From: Flavobacteriaceae bacterium
Lineage (GTDB): Bacteria > Bacteroidota > Bacteroidia > Flavobacteriales > Flavobacteriaceae
NCBI GenBank assembly: GCA_023700885.1
Contig: JAMPYA010000100.1
Span: forward strand, 1 to 7,849
Length of the DNA stretch: 7,849 bases
Reading direction: 5' to 3'
The first letter of the stretch is position 1. Every line of letters starts with the position of its first letter. The notes below the pieces were generated by a model. It saw only the letters and a list, made by a program, of their open reading frames with translations, was not told the origin of the DNA and searched no databases. Below are positions 1 through 5,264 of this stretch, piece after piece. The translations under genes were made by a program, and so were the position numbers.

Positions 1-409
1 AAAAGTAAGTTGTTAAAGCTCCAACATCCATTCCCATTACACCCCACCATAATTGATGTGATGCTAAACGTGTAAGTTCAGCAATAATAGTTCTGATAAC
101 TTTTACACGCTCAGGAACTTCAAGTCCTAAAGCATTTTCTACTGTTAAACAAACTGCTTCATTGTTAATATGAGCAGATAAATAGTCCATACGATCTGTA
201 AGGTGAACGATTTGCTGATAGCTATCGCGTTCACACATTTTTTCTATAGAACGATGAATGTAGCCTAAATCAGGCTCTACATTTTTGATAATCTCTCCAT
301 CAATTGTTAAAATAAGACGTAATACACCATGCGTTGCAGGGTGTTGAGGTCCCATATTGATAAAGTATTCTTCAGATTTAAAAGTGTTAGTTTCGATTGT
401 TGTTGTCAT
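1..409 (-). CDS. nuoD: NADH-quinone oxidoreductase subunit D (NuoD, 49-kDa subunit), N-terminal part
   Basis: Partial gene: the first 136 codons are present and the rest runs off the left window edge. I translated it from the ATG at 409-407, which lies 7 bp after the nuoC stop. NuoD sits in the peripheral arm of complex I at the membrane junction and forms much of the quinone-binding pocket. The family hallmark GPQHPATHGV occurs at residues 20-29, followed by HRSIEK (52-57) and DRMDYLSAH (72-80). By family alignment His23/His27 and Tyr76 probably correspond to the quinone-site His and Tyr residues. Later come ELTRLASHHLWW and MDVGALT, also typical. NuoC and NuoD are separate genes here, unlike the fused NuoCD of some bacteria. 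The motif position normally Gly/Ala after HR is Ser. Identity is very secure; the C-terminus is not visible. Confidence 0.96.
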   Translation of the reverse strand, partial: MTTTIETNTFKSEEYFINMGPQHPATHGVLRLILTIDGEIIKNVEPDLGYIHRSIEKMCERDSYQQIVHLTDRMDYLSAHINNEAVCLTVENALGLEVPERVKVIRTIIAELTRLASHQLWWGVMGMDVGALTTYF

Positions 410-416
410 TAATCTG

Positions 417-878
417 TTATTTTATAACCATATTAACCTCATCTACATAATCTTTTCTCAACGGAAAACCAACCCAATCTTTTGGCATGAATAAACGCTT
501 TAAGTTTGGATGATTGTTGAATTTGATTCCGAAGAAATCAAAAACTTCCATTTCGTGAAATTCTGCTGTATACCAAATATCACATACAGAATCAAATGTT
601 GGGTTTTCTCTATCAGAGGTTTTAACCTTAACAACAATTTGATGTCTGTGAGTAGTTGATTCTAAATGATATATTATACCAAGATCAGTTCCCCAATCCA
701 TTCCAGTTACACAAAATAGAAAATCAAACGAAGTTTCCTTGTTTGATTTAAGTTGTAAGCCAAGTTGATGTAAATGTTCAGGTTTAACAGTAATGTTTAA
801 AAACTGTGATTCAGCTTCTGTGAATTCTAATTCAAGATTCCATGAGCTTACTAAAGTTTGTAATTCGCTATTTGTCAT
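417..878 (-). CDS. nuoC: NADH-quinone oxidoreductase subunit C (NuoC, 30-kDa subunit)
   Basis: Structural subunit of the complex I peripheral arm, packed against NuoD and NuoB. The 30-kDa signature is clear at about residues 105-129: AEFHEMEVFDFFGIKF followed by NNHPNLKRL, then a conserved tail PLRKDYV. I chose the ATG at 878-876, giving 153 residues. It lies 10 bp after the nuoB stop, and the protein then starts MTNSELQ. A longer reading from an ATG at 911 would give 164 residues, but it overlaps the last 23 bp of nuoB and adds an unremarkable MDLIKVYKIIG extension. The gene is third in the nuoA-B-C-D order and almost certainly co-transcribed with its neighbours, with nuoD starting 7 bp downstream. 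No truncation or unusual residue is seen. Confidence 0.95.
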   Translation of the reverse strand: MTNSELQTLVSSWNLELEFTEAESQFLNITVKPEHLHQLGLQLKSNKETSFDFLFCVTGMDWGTDLGIIYHLESTTHRHQIVVKVKTSDRENPTFDSVCDIWYTAEFHEMEVFDFFGIKFNNHPNLKRLFMPKDWVGFPLRKDYVDEVNMVIK

Positions 879-888
879 ACCTATAATT

Positions 889-1434
889 TTATAAACCTTT
901 ATCAAATCCATCGATAGGATTTACTTTATGTTTAAGACTTTCTGTTCTAATTTTTTCTTGAAGCATCATCATACCTTCTAATAAAGCTTCTGGTCTTGGA
1001 GGGCATCCAGGAACATAAACATCTACAGGAATTACATGATCAGCACCTTTTACAACTGAATAGGTATTGTAGTAAAAAGGACCACCAGAAATGGCACAAG
1101 CCCCCATTGCAATTACATATTTAGGTTCTGCCATTTGGTCGTATAAACGACGTAAAACAGGAGCCATTTTATTAACAATAGTTCCGGCAATGATAATTAA
1201 ATCTGCTTGTCTGGGTGAAGGACGCGCCACTTCAAACCCAAATCTTGAGTAATCATGACGTGCTGCACCAGTTTGCATCATTTCAATAGCACAACAACTT
1301 GTGCCAAAATAAAGAGACCAAAGTGAGTTGGAGCGTCCCCAGTTAATCACTTTGTCTAGTGTGGTAATTGTAATATTACCACCATTTCCACCCGGAATTA
1401 TTTGTCCGGGAAAATCTTTGAGCGTTTCATTCAT
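889..1434 (-). CDS. nuoB: NADH-quinone oxidoreductase subunit B (NuoB, carries cluster N2)
   Basis: NuoB (PSST subunit) holds the last iron-sulfur cluster, N2, which passes electrons to quinone. The ligand set is visible: the tandem Cys47-Cys48 in FGTSCCAIEMM, Cys113 in GACAISGG and Cys144 in PGCPPRPEALL. The conserved stretches ARPSPRQADLIIIAG and MAPVLRRLYDQM are also present. With the ATG at 1434-1432 the protein has 181 residues, a normal length. This ATG begins 2 bp after the nuoA stop and has a GGGA 6 bp upstream. In-frame ATGs at 1446 (10-bp overlap with nuoA) and 1467 (31-bp overlap) are possible alternatives and add only 4 or 11 residues. Translational coupling to nuoA is likely in any case. 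Function is certain; the exact start is not. Confidence 0.96.
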   Translation of the reverse strand: MNETLKDFPGQIIPGGNGGNITITTLDKVINWGRSNSLWSLYFGTSCCAIEMMQTGAARHDYSRFGFEVARPSPRQADLIIIAGTIVNKMAPVLRRLYDQMAEPKYVIAMGACAISGGPFYYNTYSVVKGADHVIPVDVYVPGCPPRPEALLEGMMMLQEKIRTESLKHKVNPIDGFDKGL

Positions 1435-1436
1435 TT

Positions 1437-1787
1437 CTATTCCCATCGTAATGCGCGTTTTTTCCAAGCATATATCAATCCAAGGCCAAGAATCAATAAG
1501 AATATGAGTATTTCAACCAAAGCGACTAGACCAACTTCTTTAAAAACTACGGCCCAAGGCACTAGAAAAGCTATCTCTACATCAAAGATTAGAAATAAGA
1601 TAGCAAATAAATAGTACCCAACTTTAAATTGAACCCAAGTAGGTCCAATGGTTTCCATACCACACTCATAAGGTTCTCTCTTACTAGGATTATCTGACTT
1701 GTGTGAAATTAAATTAGATAAAAAATTGGCGCCGGCAACTAAGGCGACACCAGATAATAAAAATACTATAAGAGCTTCTGATCCCAT
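1437..1787 (-). CDS. nuoA: NADH-quinone oxidoreductase subunit A (NuoA, membrane subunit)
   Basis: Small membrane subunit of complex I (ND3 homologue), 116 residues. Three transmembrane helices are visible: about residues 4-26, 58-81 and 86-107. The loop after the first helix contains the conserved KREPYECGM (36-44); its Cys corresponds to the well-known ND3 loop cysteine at the quinone-site entrance. The second helix carries the conserved acidic motif FDVEIAFLVPWA (68-79). The tail KKRALRWE is basic. The ATG at 1787 is preceded directly by an in-frame TAA, so no longer start is possible from an upstream codon. This is the first gene of the nuo cluster as seen here and lies 62 bp after korB on the same strand. 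The gap contains a strong hairpin but no clear -7/-33 promoter, so co-transcription with korAB is open. Confidence 0.95.
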   Translation of the reverse strand: MGSEALIVFLLSGVALVAGANFLSNLISHKSDNPSKREPYECGMETIGPTWVQFKVGYYLFAILFLIFDVEIAFLVPWAVVFKEVGLVALVEILIFLLILGLGLIYAWKKRALRWE

Positions 1788-1825
1788 TTAAAAATTATTT
1801 AAGGGTTGAGAAAAATTGATTGATG

Positions 1826-1861
1826 GATGTAAAATAATGAGTAAACCCATTATTTTACATC
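1826..1861 (-). terminator. Perfect 14-bp stem-loop at the end of korB (possible terminator or processing hairpin)
   Basis: The arms at 1826-1839 and 1848-1861 are perfectly complementary (14 bp) around an 8-nt loop. The downstream arm covers the korB stop codon and its last sense codons. Read on the minus strand, the stem is followed by CATCAATCAATTTTTCTC. A short T-run exists, but it starts about 11 nt after the stem, and the stem itself is A/T-rich. It therefore does not look like a textbook intrinsic terminator. It could be a weak terminator or attenuator between korAB and nuoA, or an mRNA 3'-end or processing structure. The hairpin is certain from sequence; the role is inferred. Confidence 0.5.
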
Positions 1862-2857
1862 GTATGTTTCACCAGCAAAAAATAGGTCATCTACCGAAGT
1901 AACTTTTGAGATTGACTTAATTTTATTGGTTAATTGTTGTTCTCTGTCTTCAAATGTTTCTTCAGATACTTTACGAATAACACCGGTAACTAATGGATAT
2001 TCTAATCTTATTAACATTTGATGTAATGTTGGATCTTGTTCTTCAGCATTATGAACTAAAATTGAAGACTCGGTAATACCTCCTTCTCCTATTGTAACTA
2101 CTTCTAGTTTCAGACCATTTAAAACGATACCTTTATCTTTATTTTTCCCAAAGATCATAGGTTTACCATGCTCTACAACTAATTGTGCGTCATCTCTTAA
2201 ATCTTTGTCAGTATATTTTGTAAAACAACCATCATTAAAAATTACACAATTTTGAAGAACTTCTATTAATGAGGTTCCTTTAAAACTTTCAGCTTGTATA
2301 AAGGCATCAGTTAAAGTTTTTGGTTCATTACCAGGAATTCTAGCAAAGAAACGCGCTTTAGCTCCTAAAGCTAATTCACCTATAATAAAAGGTGATTGTG
2401 TATTTCCGTATGGAGATGATTTTGTTTTTTGTCCTACTAATGAAGTTGGAGAAAATTGTCCTTTTGTTAATCCATATATTTCATTGTTGAACAAGACAAT
2501 ATTGATATCTAAATTTCTTCTTAATAAGTGAATAAAGTGATTACCACCAATAGCAGTTGCATCACCATCTCCGGTCATTACCCAAACACTTAAATTTGGA
2601 TTGGCTAACTTTACGCCAGTTGCAATTCCGGGTGCTCTACCGTGAATACTGTGAAACCCATAAGAATCCATGTAATAAGGGAAACGTGATGAGCATCCGA
2701 TACCTGAAATAAATACCACATCTTCTTTTTTAAGCCCCATATCTGGTAATGCTTTTTGCATTGCTCTAAGAACAACATAATCATCGCAACCTGGGCACCA
2801 TCTTACTTCTTGATCCGATGCAAAATCTTTGAATGTATATTTAACGTTATTTTCCAT
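1850..2857 (-). CDS. korB: 2-oxoacid:ferredoxin oxidoreductase beta subunit (KorB-type, TPP-binding)
   Basis: Beta subunit, 335 residues, of a cytoplasmic CoA-dependent 2-oxoacid:ferredoxin oxidoreductase, probably 2-oxoglutarate to succinyl-CoA. It binds thiamine diphosphate and one [4Fe-4S] cluster. Visible motifs are WCPGCDDY (20-27), SGIGCSSRFPYYM (51-63), HSIHGRAPGIATG (69-81), the TPP/Mg motif GDGDATAIGGNH (96-107) ending at NNEIYGLTKGQ (124-134), and QNCVIFNDG (202-210). Cys21, Cys24, Cys55 and Cys204 are the likely cluster ligands. The arrangement closely resembles actinobacterial KorB as I remember it. The residue after the CPGC motif is Asp, where Gly is more common. The ATG at 2857 lies 12 bp after the korA stop, so the two genes form an operon. 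The substrate is inferred from family resemblance; another 2-oxoacid cannot be excluded. Confidence 0.93.
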   Translation of the reverse strand: MENNVKYTFKDFASDQEVRWCPGCDDYVVLRAMQKALPDMGLKKEDVVFISGIGCSSRFPYYMDSYGFHSIHGRAPGIATGVKLANPNLSVWVMTGDGDATAIGGNHFIHLLRRNLDINIVLFNNEIYGLTKGQFSPTSLVGQKTKSSPYGNTQSPFIIGELALGAKARFFARIPGNEPKTLTDAFIQAESFKGTSLIEVLQNCVIFNDGCFTKYTDKDLRDDAQLVVEHGKPMIFGKNKDKGIVLNGLKLEVVTIGEGGITESSILVHNAEEQDPTLHQMLIRLEYPLVTGVIRKVSEETFEDREQQLTNKIKSISKVTSVDDLFFAGETYDVK

Positions 2858-2869
2858 AATTTAAAATTT

Positions 2870-4735
2870 TTAAATCAACCCTTTAAAATGATTGGTTAAT
2901 TCTGATTTGGTGAAAGGCAATCCTTGAACTTTGTTGTATTGCAAAAATTCAACTCCTTTAAACTCACTTCTGAACATTTTAACTAATTGTCCTAGATTAA
3001 GTTCGCATACAACAACTTTTTTGTATTTTGAAAACAGTTCACCAGTGTTTTTAGGAAGCGGATTGATATAGTTAAATTGAGCATGCCCAACTTTATACCC
3101 TAAATCATTCATTTCTTTAACTGATGCATGAATATTTCCAAAAGTACCTCCCCATCCAATAACTAATAAGTCACCTTCCTGTGCAAATTCAACCTCTATT
3201 TTAGGTATAAATTCTTGAACACGTTTAACTTTTTCAGCTCTGATATTACACATATATTCATGATTTTCAGGACCTTGATTAACGCATCCTGAAACTTTAT
3301 CTTTTTCTAAACCTCCAATACGGTGTTCTAAACCTGGAGTTCCTGGAATTGCCCAATCTCTTACTAAACGTTCTTCATCTCTTACGTAGGCTAAATATTC
3401 AGTAGTTCCATTTGGTACGATTCGATGTTTAATTTCGGGTAAATCTTTTACGCTTTTAATTTTCCAAGGAGCAGAACCATTTGCTATAAATCCGTCAGTT
3501 AATAAAATTACAGGCGTCATGTGTTCTAATGCCAATCTTGATGCCTCAAAAGCATATTCAAAGCAATTTGCAGGTGTACTTGCGGCAATAATAATCACTG
3601 GACTTTCTCCATTTCTACCATACATGGCTTGTAATAAATCAGATTGTTCTGTTTTAGTTGGTAAACCTGTAGAAGGACCTCCACGTTGAACATCTACAAT
3701 TACTAAAGGCAATTCAGCAATCATTGCCAAGCCAATAGCTTCTCCTTTTAATGCTAAACCGGGACCTGATGTAGTAGTAATTGCTAAACTTCCTGCAAAT
3801 GAAGCACCAATTGCAGAAGCAATTCCTGCAATTTCATCTTCTGCTTGGAAAGTTTTTATTCCAAAATGACGGTGTTTTACCAATTCGTGTAAAATATCAG
3901 TAGCTGGTGTAATAGGGTAAGAACCTAAAAACAGTTCTAATCCGGCTTTTTCTGCAGCAGCCATAAAACCCCAAGCTGTTGCGTCGTTGCCCATTACAAC
4001 TCTGTATGTACCGGCTTCCATTTTGGCAGGCTCTACTATGTAAGTAGAAGACATTAGTTCTAATGTTTCTGCATAGTAAAATCCTGTTCTAATGGCTTTG
4101 ATATTTGCCTCAGCAATTAATGGTTTATTTTTAAATTTTTTATTTAAGAAACTCTCAGAATGTTCTAAAGAGCGGTTGTACATAAAATACACCATTCCTA
4201 ATGTAAACATGTTTTTGCTACGAGCAATACTTTTAGTATCTAATCCTAAATCTTTTAAGCTTTCTTTTGTTAAAGCAGAAATATCAGCTTTAATTACTCT
4301 GTAATTATTTAAGCTATCATCTTCTAGAGGATTGTTTTCGTATTTAGCTTTTTCTAGATTTTTCTTGTTAAAAGCATCTGTATCAACAATAATAGTACCT
4401 CCAGGCTTTAAGGCAAATAAATTTGTTTTCAATGCTGCAGGATTCATGGCAACTAATAAATCTAATTCGTCTCCGGGTGTTGTAACTTCTACACTACCAA
4501 ATTGAACTTGAAACCCAGAAACACCGTATAAACTTCCTTGTGGAGCACGAATTTCAGATGGGTAATTAGGGAATGTTGCTACATCGTTGCCAAATAATGC
4601 GGCAGTATCAGAAAATTGAGTTCCAGTTAATTGCATTCCATCACCTGAATCTCCCACAAACCGTATTACGGCTGTATCTATTTTATGATTTTCCCTAGCA
4701 AAGTGTTGATTATTATTATCTTCGTTTGAAATCAT
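2870..4735 (-). CDS. korA: 2-oxoacid:ferredoxin oxidoreductase alpha subunit, gamma-alpha fusion (KorA-type)
   Basis: Large subunit, 621 residues, partner of KorB. The N-terminal part (about 20-220) is the gamma domain, with RFVGDSGDGMQLTG (25-38), PNYPSEIRAPQGSLYGVSGF (56-75) and VAMNPAALKTN (95-105). From about 245 the alpha pyrimidine-binding domain begins: GSYPITPATD (271-280), QAEDEIAGIASAIGASFAG (297-315), TTSGPGLALKGEA (321-333) and the substrate-binding-type loop QRGGPSTGLPTKTEQSDL (350-367). A transketolase-C-like domain follows at about 520-600. No ferredoxin (delta) domain is present, so an external ferredoxin is needed. This gamma-alpha layout is that of the KorA class and differs from the single-chain pyruvate enzyme. 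The gene starts at the ATG at 4735, 34 bp downstream of a TAATTTTG -7-like box, and is divergent from the ferredoxin gene. No disruption is seen. Confidence 0.94.
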   Translation of the reverse strand: MISNEDNNNQHFARENHKIDTAVIRFVGDSGDGMQLTGTQFSDTAALFGNDVATFPNYPSEIRAPQGSLYGVSGFQVQFGSVEVTTPGDELDLLVAMNPAALKTNLFALKPGGTIIVDTDAFNKKNLEKAKYENNPLEDDSLNNYRVIKADISALTKESLKDLGLDTKSIARSKNMFTLGMVYFMYNRSLEHSESFLNKKFKNKPLIAEANIKAIRTGFYYAETLELMSSTYIVEPAKMEAGTYRVVMGNDATAWGFMAAAEKAGLELFLGSYPITPATDILHELVKHRHFGIKTFQAEDEIAGIASAIGASFAGSLAITTTSGPGLALKGEAIGLAMIAELPLVIVDVQRGGPSTGLPTKTEQSDLLQAMYGRNGESPVIIIAASTPANCFEYAFEASRLALEHMTPVILLTDGFIANGSAPWKIKSVKDLPEIKHRIVPNGTTEYLAYVRDEERLVRDWAIPGTPGLEHRIGGLEKDKVSGCVNQGPENHEYMCNIRAEKVKRVQEFIPKIEVEFAQEGDLLVIGWGGTFGNIHASVKEMNDLGYKVGHAQFNYINPLPKNTGELFSKYKKVVVCELNLGQLVKMFRSEFKGVEFLQYNKVQGLPFTKSELTNHFKGLI

Positions 4736-4769
4736 AATGATATGAGTTATACTTTTTTAAAATTTTTAG

Positions 4770-4777
4770 CAAAATTA
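4770..4777 (-). promoter_or_regulatory. Candidate -7 box of the korAB promoter
   Basis: On the minus strand this reads TAATTTTG, an exact match to the Bacteroidota housekeeping -7 consensus TAnnTTTG. It ends 34 bp before the korA ATG, a plausible spacing. No TTTG -33 box is found at the expected 17-23 bp upstream, so recognition would be weak or activator-assisted. The surrounding DNA is very A/T-rich, which raises the chance of a fortuitous match. Confidence 0.45.
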
Positions 4778-4799
4778 AACAATAAATAATAAATATTTA

Positions 4800-4807
4800 T
4801 AACTTTG
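4800..4807 (+). promoter_or_regulatory. Candidate -7 box of the ferredoxin promoter
   Basis: Reads TAACTTTG, an exact match to TAnnTTTG, and ends 32 bp before the ferredoxin ATG. As with the divergent korA box, no convincing TTTG -33 element is seen at the right distance. A 12-bp A/T palindrome ATAAATATTTAT (4789-4800) abuts it and lies between the two divergent boxes; it could be an operator or only low-complexity sequence. Confidence 0.45.
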
Positions 4808-4839
4808 CTGTATAAGTTTAAAACATTAAATTAATAATT

Positions 4840-5193
4840 ATGGCTATTAAAATAACTGAGGACTGTATTAATTGTGATGCTTGTGTGTCTGAATGTCCAA
4901 ACAACGCAATTTACGAACCAGATGCAGAGTGGTCGTACTCTGATAACACGGGATTAAAGGGAATGGTTACTTTACCAAGTAGTGGTTCTGTTGTAGATGC
5001 TGAGTCAATGAATGAACCAAAATCAGATGAGTTTTATTTCATTATTACTGATAAATGTACAGAGTGTAAAGGGTTTCATGATGAGCCACAATGTGCTTCT
5101 GTATGTCCAGTTGATTGTTGTGTTCCTGATGAAGATCATCAAGAAACAGAAGATCAATTATTATCTAAAAAAGCTTGGTTATACAACGAATAA
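4840..5193 (+). CDS. Two-[4Fe-4S] ferredoxin with a long inter-cluster insertion
   Basis: Small soluble electron carrier, 117 residues, the only plus-strand gene here. Motif 1 is Cys9-x2-Cys12-x2-Cys15-x3-Cys19-Pro. Motif 2 is expanded: Cys73-x2-Cys76-x8-Cys85-x3-Cys89-Pro. By the usual crossed ligation, cluster I would use Cys9, 12, 15 and 89, and cluster II Cys73, 76, 85 and 19. Cys93 and Cys94 (VDCC) are extra. The spacing between Cys19 and Cys73 is far longer than in clostridial ferredoxins, and the x8 loop between Cys76 and Cys85 resembles the Allochromatium-type expansion, which is associated with low potentials. The middle (about 25-65) and the C-terminal tail are acidic, suiting electrostatic docking. 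The gene is divergent from korAB, making it the best candidate KorAB electron acceptor, though this is inference. A terminator follows closely. Confidence 0.92.
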   Translation: MAIKITEDCINCDACVSECPNNAIYEPDAEWSYSDNTGLKGMVTLPSSGSVVDAESMNEPKSDEFYFIITDKCTECKGFHDEPQCASVCPVDCCVPDEDHQETEDQLLSKKAWLYNE

Positions 5194-5207
5194 TCATATT
5201 ATTTTAG

Positions 5208-5261
5208 ATTTAAAGAACAAAAAAAAAGTGCCATGTGGCACTTTTTTTTTGTTCTTTAAAT
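5208..5261. terminator. Bidirectional intrinsic terminator between the ferredoxin gene and lepA
   Basis: The arms 5208-5233 and 5236-5261 are perfectly complementary over 26 bp. The GC core is GTGCC-ATGT-GGCAC (5228-5241), flanked by nine A on the left and nine T on the right. A further nearly A/T-only extension containing GAAC/GTTC pairs beyond those runs. Because both sides carry the A/T tracts, a GC stem plus U-run forms in either direction, serving both the ferredoxin gene (stop 15 bp to the left) and lepA (stop 3 bp to the right). Confidence 0.93.
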
Positions 5262-5264
5262 TCT

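Noticed and set aside
1402..1614. Plus-strand open frame of 70 codons opposite nuoB/nuoA
   Set aside because: It lies antisense to two certain genes, its product has no recognisable motif and is rich in Lys/Arg/Thr as expected from antisense reading, and it has no promoter or leader.
1788..1849. Promoter for the nuo operon in the gap after korB
   Set aside because: I found no TAnnTTTG or close variant on the minus strand in these 62 bp, so a promoter cannot be supported here.
2858..2869. A/T-only spacer between korA and korB with local inverted symmetry (AAATTTTAAATT)
   Set aside because: Only 12 bp of A and T; symmetry of this kind is expected by chance and the genes are clearly one operon.
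4092..4304. Plus-strand open frame of 70 codons opposite korA
   Set aside because: Antisense shadow of the well-conserved korA gamma domain; no family resemblance.
2870..4735. korA as a pyruvate or branched-chain 2-oxoacid:ferredoxin oxidoreductase
   Set aside because: The gamma-alpha fusion with a separate beta and no ferredoxin domain, and the close match to remembered KorA/KorB motifs, favour the 2-oxoglutarate type; the alternative substrate cannot be fully excluded from sequence alone.
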